This document shows, piece by piece, positions 12,101 to 23,278 of a stretch of 64,000 bases of DNA; the stretch's first letter is position 1; each line of letters opens with the position of its first letter. Below the pieces are notes generated by a model. The model was not told where the DNA came from, ran no database searches, and worked only from the letters and a program-made list of their open reading frames with translations. Location: NCBI GenBank assembly GCA_031216445.1, contig CM062213.1:1397001-1461000 (forward strand), written 5' to 3'. Both the position numbers and the translations under genes were made by a program. The stretch is from Lateolabrax maculatus (Eukaryota; Chordata; Actinopteri; Acropomatiformes; Lateolabracidae).

Positions 12101-15100
12101 AGGACATAGTCAAACCAAACACCCCAGCCCGTCCACTACGCTCTGCTACTGCCAATCGGCTTCTACTGCCTCACTACAAAAAAACGTAATGTAATGAAAT
12201 GTAGCAGGTTACATTTTTGAGGTGTAAGATGTATAGTCTTACTTTGTACAGTGCTGGTCTGACTGGCTGTCTGCAGTCCAGCTCTTGTTCTGGATCTTTC
12301 TCCACACTGGGGACAGCAGGAGTCTCCTGATGAAGCAGACTGGTCCCAGTATGAGGTGATGCAGCGTCTGCAGAACCAGTGTCCACAGCTGGTAGAGACT
12401 GGATCCTTCAGATCGTCCTGACACAAAGCACAGCAGGACGGCTGCTCCTCCACAGGAACATGACTCCTCTTCCTCTTTCTGTGAAGACATTTCTTTATTA
12501 CTAAAATTATTTGTTCATTGTTGTTGAAAAATATCAGGATTTGTTTCAGATGGTCACAGAGGAGGAAAAGTGTTTTTCTTTCTGTTTGAATTCAGCCTTC
12601 AGTCTGTGATGAAAATGATTGTTCTTTTTATTTCAACTCTCCTTCTTTCATAAACACTAATTAAAATTCTAAAACTTGATGCTTCAGACACATCTTCAGC
12701 CCGGCAGCACAGAAGATCTCTACAATCACCACAGTTTCAAGGTGGGCACCAAGATTAATGTCACCAATTCAGGATCCAACCAAATCTCTCACAATCTCCC
12801 CTTCAGTTCCTGAGTTATGGTGATAAAAATAGCCAGAAAAGTGTTTTTGCACAACATTATGATGTCACAGTGAAGTTGACCTTTGACCAAGATGGCGCCG
12901 TGGAAGGCAGCCTTGGTACTGCTACCTTTCCTGTTTTGTTTATTTGTTTGATTTCCAGCTCTCCCTCTCTGATCACATTCAGCAGGGAGGAACTTTGAAA
13001 CCTCCAACTATCCACTGGTCCTGTTTTTCATGAACCTGAAAGTTTTACAGAGCTTTTGGTTGGAGGAGCGGCGGCTCTCTATGGGATATCTGGAGACGCT
13101 GACGGGGGAAGCGAGCAGGAGCTCGTTAAACTGCAGCGCCGAGGATTTCAAACTGCGCTGCCATCAATCCATCTGGCGAATGTCCGCTCTCTGGCCAACA
13201 AGATGGAGGAACTGCTGCTCCTCAACAGAGCAAACACGACTTTAGCAGATCCGCCGCCCTGTGCTTCACTGAAAATATTCTAAAACAGAGAACTGGTCCA
13301 AATCTACATTTGACCAGTTTCTGCCCCTTTTTCATCCTCTGATAACTTTTACAGAAGTGCTGCCTGTGGATGTTTGTTCTTCACCTTTAGGAACAATATA
13401 TGGTGGACAGAATCTGGCTCAAAGGTCCACTTACTAATGATCCAAAGCAAAGTGTTCATCAAGGTGAGCAAAGCTTTTCTACAAATGCTTTTTGTGATGA
13501 TAATATATGATGATATGAACTGATTCAAACTGCATCTGGTGGATCATAACAGCTGATCAGAGGACGAGACAAACGACTGGATGTTAGGAGGACAAATATA
13601 AGTAAATTAATTATGCATTTGAAGCAAATTCTTTCAGATTTTGAATAGTTCAAAATTTGTGAATATTTTATTGAAGTTTAAACTCTGAAATGGAGGTTCT
13701 CAGGTGTTTTGCTAAAGAAATAAAATAAGATCCATCTTAGTTTGAAACAGTTTATTACCTTGTGTTTGAGGGTCCAGGTTCATTACTGAAATCTGGAGGA
13801 GGACTTCTGGACTGATAACTCTTCATAGACGGACAGTTGGATCCTGGAGACTCTGCTCTGTCCTCCTCTTCCTCTCCACAAACACTCATCTTGTGGACTT
13901 CAGTCGGCCTGAGAGGTAAAACAATAACACTGACTGTGAGCTCAGAGCACAAGAATGAGGAAAAACCAGTCTGTTCAAGACACTAAGGCCCTCGTGTGCT
14001 GAAGGCATGTTCCAGCCAGCTCTGTGGAGTTCTCCAGCACCTCTTCAACCTGAGCCTACACCTTCAGAGAGTGCCAGTGCTCTGGAAAACATCCTGCCTG
14101 GTCCCAGTGCCCAAAAAAGGACGTCCTGCTGCACTGGAGGACTACAGGCCGGTGGCACTGACCTCTCACATCATGAAGGTCATGGAGAGACTGGTCCTGG
14201 CACACCTCAGACCGCTGGTGTGCCCATCACAAGACCCCCTGCAGTTTGCATATCAGCCCCATGTTGGGGTTGATGATGCAATCATCTACCTGCTGCAGAA
14301 GGCTTACTCCTCCCTGGACAGACCCAACACCTCAGTCCGGATCATGTTCTTCGACTTCTCCAGCGCCTTCAACACCATCCAGCCCAGACTGCTGAAGGCC
14401 AAACTGGAGGGCACGCAGGTGAGTGCTCCCCTCATCACTTGGGTCGATGACTATCTGACGGGCAGACCACAGTTTGTGAGATTACAGAACTGTGTGTCTG
14501 ATCGTCTGATCAGTAACATCGGGGCCCCCCAGGGAACTGTGCTGTCCCCCTTCCTCTTCACCACATACACTGCTGACTTTAAGCACTGCACTGAGTCGTG
14601 TCATCTGCAGAAGTTCTCTGATGACACGGCCATTGTGGGGTGTGTTGAAGGCGGGGGGGAGGCTGAGTACAGGGACCTGGTCGACCGCTTTGTGAAGTGG
14701 TGTGGGGAGAACCGCCTGCAGCTCAACGTGGCAAAGACGAAGGAGATGGTGGTGGACTTCAGGAGGAACAAGCCCCTGCCCTCTCCTGTCTGCATCGGTG
14801 GGACGGATGTGGAGGTGGTACCTGCATACAGGTACCTGGGTGTCACACTGGACAATAAACTGGACTGGTCCACCAACACAGAGGCCGTCTACAAGAAGGG
14901 CCTGAGTCGGCTTTACTTTCTGAGGAGGCTCAGGTCCTTCAACGTCTGCAACAAGATGCTGCAGATGTTCTACAAGTCTGTTGTGGAGAGCACCATCTTC
15001 TTTGCCGTGGTGTCCTGGGGTGCGGGCATCAAGGCAAAGGATGCCAACAGACTGAACAAAATCTTAAGAAAAGCTGAGTCTGTGGTTGGCTCTAAGCTTG

Positions 15101-15528
15101 TCACCCTGGAGGAGGTGGTGGAGGACAGGATGCTGGCAAAACTGCTGGCAATCATGGACAATCCCTCTCACCCCCTCCACAAAACACTGGACAAGCTAAA
15201 GAGCAGCTTCAGCCACAGATTCATTCAACCCCGCTGCTCTAAGGAACGCTTCAGGAAATCGTTCCTCCCAACCGCAATAAGACTCTACAACTCATCTACC
15301 TCTGTCAGAGTCACCACCACAGAACTGCACTAAATGTCTCCTTGCACTGTATATATATATATTGGAACATTTAATTTTATTTTATTGTATTTTATTTTAT
15401 TCTATTTTATTCTGTTGCATTGTATTGTATTGTATTGTATTGTATTCTATTGTTGTACTGTATTTTATTGTATTTAAATATACCGGCTGCTATGATGACC
15501 TAATTTCCCTTCGGGGATGAATAAAGTA

Positions 15529-15590
<62 letters not shown>

Positions 15591-17137
15591 TCCCACAGGT
15601 AAAATGGAGTTAATGAAATGTCATTGAGGCCAGTAAAATGTTAAGTGCCTTGTTTAAAAGTTGGTAGGATAAAATTAAAGGACATACAATGTCAAACAAA
15701 CATTTAAGGAAAGAGCTTCAAAACTGTCATCAGAGTTTACCCAAAGGGAAACCTTTTTGGAATTCACAACTAGATCATTTCCACATGTATTGATATAGAT
15801 AATAAATGCTTCTTCTGTTGTGCTGAGCCAGAAACACTTCATCTGTGTTTTAAACAGACATGGAGAGGTTTGTATACAACAAGACTGAACATCCTGTAAC
15901 AATCACGCCTATCTGAGCCACATGATGAATATTATATTTGCATTTGCTAAATTTCACACACATAAGGCGAGATTCTCAAAGTCCTTCCAAAGCCTTCATA
16001 TTATTTTGGAGAGTTTAATTTGTACATGGACACATTAACGCTCATGAAGAACCAAAAAAAATGAGCGAACACTGGAGTATTTTAAAGAACTGTTGACTTT
16101 TATTTAAGTTATTGTTTCATTATGATGTTTCTTATTTTTTTATTTAATTTGCCTACCTACTGTATTTAATTTAAATAATATTATTTATAGACACATTGAA
16201 ATTCTGTTTCACTAATGTCTGTTTTATGTTGAATGTCTGTTGTTCATTGTAATAAATAAAAAAAAAAAAAAGTCTGTTCCAGAGACGCACACAGACAGAG
16301 AGAACAGGAAGTAACGCGCACTGTGCATGAGCATGTCGGACCTCCAGCCTCCACATGCGGGCAGAGAATCGGGCCTGCAGCCCTTTTCACACATGAAGTC
16401 CGGACAACGTGCGGTCAGTCAGACGCGTTCAGTCTAACTGGGAACAGACCGTTTGGTAAAGGACAGGACTGCAGCAAAGGAGCGACGCAAACAGTCGCTG
16501 CCGTTTGTAATTCAGCGTTTTTGAGATTTTCAGCAGAAATAAAATGGCTTTTATTTGAGGAGAAACCACAGGAAGTTGGTAGGATAAAATTAAAGGACAT
16601 ACAATGTCAAACAAACATTTAAGGAAAGAGCTTCAAAACTGTCATCAGAGTTTACCCAAAGGGAAACCTTTTTGGAATTCACAACTAGATCATTTCCACA
16701 TGTATTGATATAGATAATAAATGCTTCTTCTGTTGTGCTGAGCCAGAAACACTTCATCTGTGTTTTAAACAGACATGGAGAGGTTTGTATACAACAACTG
16801 CAGCTTTTAGTTAATGCGTATCAGTCTGAAACCTAAGAGCGACAGAACGCCGTCCTGTCAGAAGTACCTCAAACACATATTTCTTATCAACATAAAGTTT
16901 AAGTGCAGTGGTTTGTTTTTCCTTTAGAGAAAAGTGTTGTAGTAAAACTGACTCAGAGACTCTGACGGTAAAATCATAAACATGTTGGATTAACACTCAC
17001 CTGCCTCACTTCAGTTTTCTCCTTCTGCTCTGTCACTCAAAATGGAGTCTGACTGACTGACTGAACACCTTTAGCTCCAGGTTCCCTCCCTGTTCTCCTG
17101 TACCTGGATCACCTGCTCAGTGTGGCTCCTCCCCCTC
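5333..17137 (-). CDS. NLR-2: RING-FISNA-NACHT-LRR receptor, apparently intact
   Basis: Exons in transcript order: 5'UTR 17001-17137; first coding 13759-13908 (ATG at 13887-13889); RING 12243-12478; FISNA-NACHT 9750-11541; LRR exons 8936-9109, 7725-7898, 7188-7361, 6364-6537 and 5596-5769; proposed terminal bit 5333-5342. Junction phases match throughout and I see no frameshift or stop. The model gives about 1,012 residues: amino-terminal motif 1-43, RING about 50-110, FISNA then NACHT from about 124 (Walker A near 221-228), LRRs about 720-1010. The family acts as cytosolic pattern sensors. The last exon is the weakest part: splicing to CTCCTCAG at 5343 adds only SWE and a stop. No functional B30.2 follows. 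Intron 1 holds an antisense LINE and a 690-bp insert. Confidence 0.85.
5478..5501 (+). repeat. Poly-G run of 24
   Basis: An uninterrupted run of G between the terminal exon and the last LRR exon of NLR-2. The paralogous place in NLR-3 has ten G (26112-26121) followed by about 790 bp that NLR-2 lacks. Confidence 0.9.
5596..5769 (-). CDS. NLR-2 LRR exon 5 (last)
   Basis: A 174-nt exon with acceptor CAG and donor GTCAGT, encoding one 58-residue double leucine-rich repeat (RELELSGNKLQDSGVKLL...ESPHCRLETL). It enters with one base and leaves with two, so LRR exons can be lost or gained without breaking frame. Confidence 0.85.
6052..6104 (+). repeat. (TG)n microsatellite
   Basis: About 26 TG units in an NLR-2 intron between LRR exons. 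The NLR-3 counterpart is at 27446-27508. Confidence 0.95.
6364..6537 (-). CDS. NLR-2 LRR exon 4
   Basis: A 174-nt exon encoding LSEISCDSLASALKSNPSHL and then a second repeat that ends KLLCGFLECPHCRLETL. ESPHC is changed to ECPHC in this copy. Phase is as in the other LRR exons. Confidence 0.85.
7188..7361 (-). CDS. NLR-2 LRR exon 3
   Basis: A 174-nt exon with RELQLSYNELQDSGVKLL in the centre. The donor follows CTC AG and gives GTCAGAC. It is framed by nearly identical introns shared with the neighbouring LRR exons, a sign of local exon duplication. Confidence 0.85.
7725..7898 (-). CDS. NLR-2 LRR exon 2
   Basis: A 174-nt exon with RELDLSDNKLQDSGVKLLSA. Its flanking introns resemble those around NLR-3 exon 28306-28482. 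Confidence 0.85.
7899..8935 (-). other. NLR-2 intron between LRR exons 1 and 2
   Basis: No coding signal. It contains the segment TCATCATCATGTCAGCC and its flanks, which recurs after LRR exon 5 and in both matching NLR-3 introns. This shows that exon plus intron units were duplicated together. Confidence 0.6.
8936..9109 (-). CDS. NLR-2 LRR exon 1
   Basis: A 174-nt exon that directly follows the NACHT exon (its CG plus A of this exon gives Arg). It encodes LSDLGLSETHCEVVASALKS and then RELDLSHNDLQDSGVKLL. It is distinct from the other four LRR exons. Its NLR-3 counterpart is reduced to a relic at 29657-29690. Confidence 0.85.
9110..9749 (-). other. NLR-2 intron between NACHT and LRR exon 1
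   Basis: AT-rich intron, paralogous to about 29691-31411 of NLR-3, which is longer. No gene seen. Confidence 0.6.
9750..11541 (-). CDS. NLR-2 FISNA-NACHT exon
   Basis: A 1,792-nt exon encoding 596 whole codons. It opens SGGLQKVLDEHKISLRRRCE, the FISNA segment typical of fish NLRs. The P-loop GVAGVGKT falls at exon residues 98-105, Walker B LLFIFDGLDES at about 169-179, and the sensor stretch VWITSRPAA later, followed by winged-helix and NACHT-associated helices (FVHLSIQEFLAAVYMFH). These are the standard ATP/dATP-binding parts of an NLR switch. The acceptor is TTTTTCAG; the donor after AAGGCTCG is GTAGGT. The single large NACHT exon is normal for the family. The frame is open from end to end. 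Confidence 0.95.
12243..12478 (-). CDS. NLR-2 RING-finger exon
   Basis: A 236-nt exon in phase 1-1. Its 78 codons contain a C3HC4 RING: CALCQD, CGHWFCRRC, and CPQC after SASSGDSC. The exon starts after TTCACAG with a basic KRKRSH stretch and ends VQ before the donor GTAAGAC. RING domains usually recruit ubiquitin E2 enzymes; whether this one is active cannot be told from sequence. One substitution relative to the neighbours gives QDDLKD in place of QDVLKD. Confidence 0.9.
13020..13283 (+). mobile_element. LINE endonuclease-domain fragment in NLR-2
   Basis: Same fragment and same intron position as 1430-1693, a few substitutions apart. It is antisense to the host gene. Confidence 0.6.
13759..13908 (-). 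CDS. NLR-2 first coding exon
   Basis: A 150-nt exon. The first 19 nt are leader (frame-open, reading PTEVHK), then ATG at 13887-13889 and 43 codons containing MSVCGEEEED and RAESPGSNCPSMKS. It ends before donor GTAATAAAC. The start is chosen because the same ATG and context are conserved in five copies, and because the open frame extends upstream only through the splice acceptor. The acidic and Ser-rich motif has no assigned function that I know of. Confidence 0.8.
13987..15590 (+). mobile_element. 5'-truncated Rex/L2-like LINE with 445-codon RT frame
   Basis: Plus-strand frame 13996-15333 is open for 445 codons. It contains RT signatures: LVPVPKKG and YRPVALTSH, FFDFSSAFNTI (catalytic Asp), GAPQGTVLSPFLF and the FSDD box. 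It lacks the endonuclease part, so it is 5' truncated. The tail runs through AT-rich pentamers to CTTCGGGGATGAATAAAG and a (TCTA)n array at 15531-15588. It interrupts NLR-2 intron 1 antisense; the empty site is preserved at about 2512 and 20832. The frame is uninterrupted, so the insertion is young. The clade (Rex1/Babar versus L2) is a tentative call. Confidence 0.85.
15531..15588 (+). repeat. (TCTA)n tail microsatellite
   Basis: Perfect tetranucleotide run forming the 3' tail of the LINE insertion. Confidence 0.95.
15659..16797. repeat. 224-bp direct repeats flanking a 690-bp insert in NLR-2 intron 1
   Basis: 15659-15883 and 16573-16797 are near-identical direct repeats of ancestral intron sequence. 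The 15884-16572 insert between them is absent from NLR-1 and the orphan module. The start of the insert (about 15990-16130) resembles 49680-49830, so it is part of a dispersed element. Its 3' part (16270-16440) is GC-richer. No protein match recognised. Confidence 0.7.
17001..17137 (-). other. 5'UTR exon of NLR-2
   Basis: Near-identical to 3016-3150, with donor GTGAGTG. On the minus strand an AT-rich GTAAATAAACTC lies about 30 bp upstream of where copy conservation with the other modules is strongest; it could act as a TATA-like element, but that is inference. Confidence 0.5.
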
Positions 17138-17165
17138 TCCATTTACAGGAAATCAGCTGAGTTTA

Positions 17166-17170
<5 letters not shown>

Positions 17171-17219
<49 letters not shown>
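17171..17219 (+). repeat. (TG)n microsatellite upstream of NLR-2
   Basis: A TG run just upstream of the probable promoter. A copy at 21504-21556 lies at the same distance from the duplicated 5' exon. Confidence 0.95.
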
Positions 17220-17220
<1 letters not shown>

Positions 17221-17389
17221 AGCTGTTTAATGTGTTTATGAGCGCCTCTCTTGGCGTGAACACATGAAAATGAGTTTTGGTCAAAATGTTAATACTTAAA
17301 TGATGTTTAAATGATGTAAATAATCTGTTTTGTTTACAACTAAAGTGCTTTAAACTAAATGAAGTGAACATGTTTTTTTACAGACTTGT

Positions 17390-19650
17390 AGGGACACAAA
17401 CAGCTGAACATCAGCTCCTTCATGCTCCTCTGGATCTGGAGCTTTCTGTGTGACAGGAGACGGTGGGTTCAGGTGGACAAGCTTTCATCTCTTCATCTAT
17501 CTGGTATGGCAGCTGGGACACTAGACACTATATGTCACCGTTACACAGAGATGAAACATATGAACCAGACACCAATAAGCATATAAAAGTAGTGTAAAGC
17601 ACACCTGACAAAACATTGGCAGGTAAGTTATGAGCACTACCCACATCCAAGAGTCACTGAACTGTTTACAGTCTTTTCAATCCACAACTACAGGTCCAGT
17701 TTATCCACAGGCCTCCAGGTTCGCTCTGACCTGCACAGTTTAACAGGACGCTGAACCACCTTAGATGTGTCCATCACCATCATGTCTGCACCACACAGGA
17801 CCTCTGTCACATTGTCACTAGTGTGTCCTTTGTCTTTGTGCCGTTGCTCTTATCCTACCATCACTCAATCTGCTCTCCATCATCAGGTCATCCTCTCTGT
17901 TCACCTGTGGTTGCAATGACTCCGTGGTTTTCCACAGATGTTTCCTGTTTCTGCAAAAAGATATTGCCATTCTCCGTCATAACGCTTTATGACCTGGGAG
18001 CAACCTGTTGCAGAATGAAGGCTCTGTGAGTCCATGACCTAGGCCCTCCTATGGGAACCACATCCATCTCCTGTAGAGGCACAAGAGCAGTGGCAGTGCG
18101 ATCATGACACGTCTTTTGTTTCTGCTGTAGCAATCTGGACAAGACTGAGGAATCGAGCACGGATCTTGTGACCCAGCAATAGCTCGGCTGGAGACTTGCC
18201 ACTTTCCAGCGGGGCTGCCCTGTATCACATCAGGGTGAGGTACGGGTCAGTGTTGCTATGTGCTGCTTTCTCGAATAGTCTTTTCACAATCTGTACCCCT
18301 TTCTCTGCTTTTCCGTTGGCCTGATGATAAAGAGGACTGGAGGTTACATGTTGAACTCATACTCCAGGCAGGTTAACACAACCTTGATGTGGTACAGAAT
18401 AATGGGAATATTTAAAACATAAAAAACAGTCTTGGGCCTTATAGTGAAATATATAAGGTCCTACCATTTCCCAAGGCTGTGATGGGAGCTCTGTGGTAAT
18501 AAGGGGTTCCTTTGTTTGCTTATAGTGATACTCCAGTCATGTAGCACACTCACTGATCAGCTGGACAATATCAGAGTTTCTGTTTGGCCAGTAGAGGGCC
18601 TCATTTGCTATTCTTTTTCACTTTTCTGCACCCAGGTGCCCTTCATGTATCCTGGTGAGCATTTTCTCATCGCATAGAGGTGGGCACCACAATCCTGTCA
18701 CACTTAAGCAGAAGTCCGTCCACCATAGAAAGCTCTGACTGAATGTGATGATATTGTTTACAGGACCCCCTCTGCTTCCCTTCCCTGCTGTAGATTTCTC
18801 ATCATTTTCTTCAGAACAGGGTCCTTCAGTGTCTCTGTGGCTGTCTGCGATAACTGTTCCTGTGTGGAGGGAAACGCTGCGTAGGCCATGTCCACATGAG
18901 GAGCCACATCCTCTCCTGACTCATTGTGGCGTGGGTCACATGATGCATCCCTGGACAGCATATCCACTATGAACAGTCGTGTTCCTGGCACATATGTGAG
19001 CTCATAATCATAAAGGAGCTGTATCCAGGGCGATATGTCACACAGGTTTTCCTTCGAGCAGTGGTTTATGGTCTGTTGATGTCCATAGATGTAGGGATGA
19101 CTTTTTTCACATCCAAAAGCCAACTCAAGACACTCCTTTTCGAATTTGTGCGTATCTGCACTCTGTAGCCGTCACGGAGCGCGATGCATACGCCACTGGT
19201 CACCATGCTCCCACCTCTTCCTGCAGAAGGACAGCCCCTAAACCATCCCCGAGGCACCCGTACACACCTTTGTTCTCTTATCAGGGCAGAAAAACTTCAG
19301 TAGGGGTTCAGTTGCTTGAACAAGTAGCAGCTCCTTCTATTCTGTCTCATGTTTATGTCCCCATAGAACTCTGATTCTTGATGTAACAGTTTTTTTAGAT
19401 TAGCAGTTACATTTGTCCTTTGGCTTTTCCATGTTGTACATGGCTTTTATTTTTGCCTTCTTGTCTGGTTGGACCCCTTCTGTGGTGATCTTGTCCCCAA
19501 AGAACTTGATATCGCTGACACTGAACTGTCATTTTTCCCTGTTTAGTTTGAGTGTTTTCTCCAGTCTGGTGTCAGGCTCCTTTTAAGTGCAGCCCCATAC
19601 GACCAGATCATCCACGTACACCCGCACACCGTCCAGACCCTCAATAAACT
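17390..19650 (-). mobile_element. Ty3/gypsy retrotransposon relic (RT, RNase H, integrase tail)
   Basis: On the minus strand, decayed RT sequence lies at about 19220-19650, RNase H at about 18790-19210, and an integrase carboxy-terminal region at 17987-18202 with HDRTATALVPLQEMDVV, typical of gypsy integrase tails. Frames are interrupted, and I see no clear LTR pair. The element sits directly upstream of the NLR-2 5' exon and is duplicated at 21727-23278. Confidence 0.75.
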
Positions 19651-19654
19651 GCGC

Positions 19655-19990
19655 CAAATCATAACAAAAGTTATCTCAAGACACTTTCCACACAGAGCAG
19701 GTCCAGACCGACTCTTTAAAATATTATTTACAGACCCAACAGTTCCACCATGAGCAGCACTTGGTGACAGTGGAAGGAAAAACTCCCTTTAACAGGTAGA
19801 AACCTGGAGCAGAACCAGGCTCTGGGTGGGAGGACATCTGCCTCCACCCAGTTGGGTTTATCTCCTTCTTTCTGTTCCTTACAAGCAAATATTGACGAGT
19901 TATGAGAAATGGCTGATATTGTTGGTAATGACCAGAACTTCAACTTCACTGTTTTTATTGATTTATTTTAAAATCAGGACATCAGCAGGC
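19655..19990 (-). mobile_element. Dispersed teleost repeat next to gypsy relic
   Basis: Minus strand reads CTGGTTCTGCTCCAGGTTTC, GGGAGTTTTTCCTTCCACTG and TTGAGATAACTTTTGTTATG, a combination that I recognise as a frequent interspersed repeat of fish genomes. A second copy lies at 23279-23745. Class not certain. Confidence 0.5.
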
Positions 19991-20603
19991 TCTGAGACTC
20001 TCAAGCCACCAACAATCATTGCGAATGTCCGCTCTCTGGCCAACAAGATGGAGGAACTGCTGCTCCTCAACAGAGCAAACACGACTTTAGCAGATCCGCC
20101 GCCCTGTGCTTCACTGAAAATATTCTAAAACAGAGAACTGGTCCAAATCTACATTTGACCAGTTTCTGCCCCTTTTTCATCCTCTGATAACTTTTACAGA
20201 AGTGCTGCCTGTGGATGTTTGTTCTTCACCTTTAGGAACAATATATGGTGGACAGAATCTGGCTCAAAGGTCCACTTACTAATGATCCAAAGCAAAGTGT
20301 TCATCAAGGTGAGCAAAGCTTTTCTACAAATGCTTTTTGTGATGATAATATATGATGATATGAACTGATTCAAACTGCATCTGGTGGATCATAACAGCTG
20401 ATCAGAGGACGAGACAAACGACTGGATGTTAGGAGGACAAATATAAGTAAATTAATTATGCATTTGAAGCAAATTCTTTCAGATTTTGAATAGTTCAAAA
20501 TTTGTGAATATTTTATTGAAGTTTAAACTCTGAAATGGAGGTTCTCAGGTGTTTTGCTAAAGAAATAAAATAAGATCCATCTTAGTTTGAAACAGTTTAT
20601 TAC

Positions 20604-20753
20604 CTTGTGTCTGAGGGTCCAGGTTCATTACTGAAATCTGGAGGAGGACTTCTGGACTGATAACTCTTCATAGACGGACAGTTGGATCCTGGAGACTCTG
20701 CTCTGTCCTCCTCTTCCTCTCCACAAACACTCATCTTGTGGACTTCAGTCGGC
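20604..20753 (-). CDS. Orphan NLR first coding exon
   Basis: A 150-nt exon with start codon at 20732-20734, the same acceptor and donor as NLR-2, and a fully open frame (MSVCGEEEED, RAESPGSNCPSMKS, then FSNEPGPSDT). It could serve as an alternative first exon of NLR-2. Because it is phase-symmetric it could also splice in frame to exon 13759-13908. Expression is unknown. Confidence 0.6.
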
Positions 20754-21333
20754 CTGAGAGGTAAAACAGTAGCACTGACTGTAAGCTCAGAGCACAAGAA
20801 TGAGGAAAAACCAGTCTGTTCAAGACACTAAGGGCTTTTCCCACAGGTAAAATGGAGTTAATGAAATGTCACCGAGGTCTTTAAAATGTTAAGTGCCTTG
20901 TTTAAAAGTTGGTAGGATAAAATTAAAGGACATACAATGTCAAACAAACATTTAAGGAAAGAGCTTCAAAACTGTCATCAGAGTTTACCCAAAGGGAAAC
21001 CTTTTTGGAATTCACAACTAGATCATTTCCACATGTATTGATATAGATAATAAATGCTTCTTCTGTTGTGCTGAGCCAGAAACACTTCATCTGTGTTTTA
21101 AACAGACATGGAGAGGTTTGTATACAACAACTGCAGCTTTTAGTTAATGCGTATCAGTCTGAAACCTAAGAGCGACAGAACGCCGTCCTGTCAGAAGTAC
21201 CTCAAACACATATTTCTTATCAACATAAAGTTTAAGTGCAGTGGTTTGTTTTTCCTTTAGAGAAAAGTGTTGTAGTAAAACTGACTCAGAGACTCTGACG
21301 ATAAAATCATAAACATGTTGGATTAACACTCAC

Positions 21334-21470
21334 CTGCCTCACTTCAGTTTTCTCCTTCTGCTCTGTCACTCAAAATGGAGTCTGACTGACTGACTGAACA
21401 CCTTTAGCTCCAGGTTCCCTCCCTGTTCTCCTGTACCTGGATCACCTGCTCAGTGTGGCTCCTCCCCCTC
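21334..21470 (-). other. Orphan 5'UTR exon and probable second promoter for NLR-2
   Basis: Near-identical to 17001-17137, including the GTGAGTG donor and upstream segment. This gives NLR-2 two potential transcription starts about 4.3 kb apart. Confidence 0.45.
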
Positions 21471-21498
21471 TCCATTTACAGGAAATCAGCTGAGTTTA

Positions 21499-21557
<59 letters not shown>

Positions 21558-21726
21558 AGCTGTTTAATGTGTTTATGAGCGCCTCTCTTGGCGTGAACAC
21601 ATGAAAATGAGTTTTGGTCAAAATGTTAATACTTAAATGATGTTTAAATGATGTAAATAATCTGTTTTGTTTACAACTAAAGTGCTTTAAACTAAATGAA
21701 GTGAACATGTTTTTTTACAGACTTGT

Positions 21727-23278
21727 AGGGACACAAACAGCTGAACATCAGCTCCTTCATGCTCCTCTGGATCTGGAGCTTTCTGTGTGACAGGAGACGG
21801 TGGGTTCAGGTGGACAAGCTTTCATCTCTTCATCTATCTGGTATGGCAGCTGGGACACTAGACACTATATGTCACCGTTACACAGAGATGAAACATATGA
21901 ACCAGACACCAATAAGCATATAAAAGTAGTGTAAAGCACACCTGACAAAACATTGGCAGGTAAGTTATGAGCACTACCCACATCCAAGAGTCACTGAACT
22001 GTTTACAGTCTTTTCAATCCACAACTACAGGTCCAGTTTATCCACAGGCCTCCAGGTTCGCTCTGACCTGCACAGTTTAACAGGACGCTGAACCACCTTA
22101 GATGTGTCCATCACCATCATGTCTGCACCACACAGGACCTCTGTCACATTGTCACTAGTGTGTCCTTTGTCTTTGTGCCGTTGCTCTTATCCTACCATCA
22201 CTCAATCTGCTCTCCATCATCAGGTCATCCTCTCTGTTCACCTGTGGTTGCAATGACTCCGTGGTTTTCCACAGATGTTTCCTGTTTCTGCAAAAAGATA
22301 TTGCCATTCTCCGTCATAACGCTTTATGACCTGGGAGCAACCTGTTGCAGAATGAAGGCTCTGTGAGTCCATGACCTAGGCCCTCCTATGGGAACCACAT
22401 CCATCTCCTGTAGAGGCACAAGAGCAGTGGCAGTGCGATCATGACACGTCTTTTGTTTCTGCTGTAGCAATCTGGACAAGACTGAGGAATCGAGCACGGA
22501 TCTTGTGACCCAGCAATAGCTCGGCTGGAGACTTGCCACTTTCCAGCGGGGCTGCCCTGTATCACATCAGGGTGAGGTACGGGTCAGTGTTGCTATGTGC
22601 TGCTTTCTCGAATAGTCTTTTCACAATCTGTACCCCTTTCTCTGCTTTTCCGTTGGCCTGATGATAAAGAGGACTGGAGGTTACATGTTGAACTCATACT
22701 CCAGGCAGGTTAACACAACCTTGATGTGGTACAGAATAATGGGAATATTTAAAACATAAAAAACAGTCTTGGGCCTTATAGTGAAATATATAAGGTCCTA
22801 CCATTTCCCAAGGCTGTGATGGGAGCTCTGTGGTAATAAGGGGTTCCTTTGTTTGCTTATAGTGATACTCCAGTCATGTAGCACACTCACTGATCAGCTG
22901 GACAATATCAGAGTTTCTGTTTGGCCAGTAGAGGGCCTCATGTGCTATTCTTTTTCACTTTTCTGCACCCAGGTGCCCTTCATGTATCCTGGTGAGCATT
23001 TTCTCATCGCATAGAGGTGGGCACCACAATCCTGTCACACTTAAGCAGAAGTCCGTCCACCATAGAAAGCTCTGACTGAATGTGATGATATTGTTTACAG
23101 GACCCCCTCTGCTTCCCTTCCCTGCTGTAGATTTCTCATCATTTTCTTCAGAACAGGGTCCTTCAGTGTCTCTGTGGCTGTCTGCGATAACTGTTCCTGT
23201 ATGGAGGGAAACGCTGCGTAGGCCATGTCCACATGAGGAGCCACATCCTCTCCTGACTCATTGTGGCGTGGGTCACAG
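21727..23278 (-). mobile_element. Duplicated, truncated gypsy relic
   Basis: Copy of the integrase-side half of 17390-19650. It stops abruptly inside the RNase H region at GGGTCACAGTGACAGTGACAG, where about 827 bp present in the first copy are missing. Confidence 0.75.
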
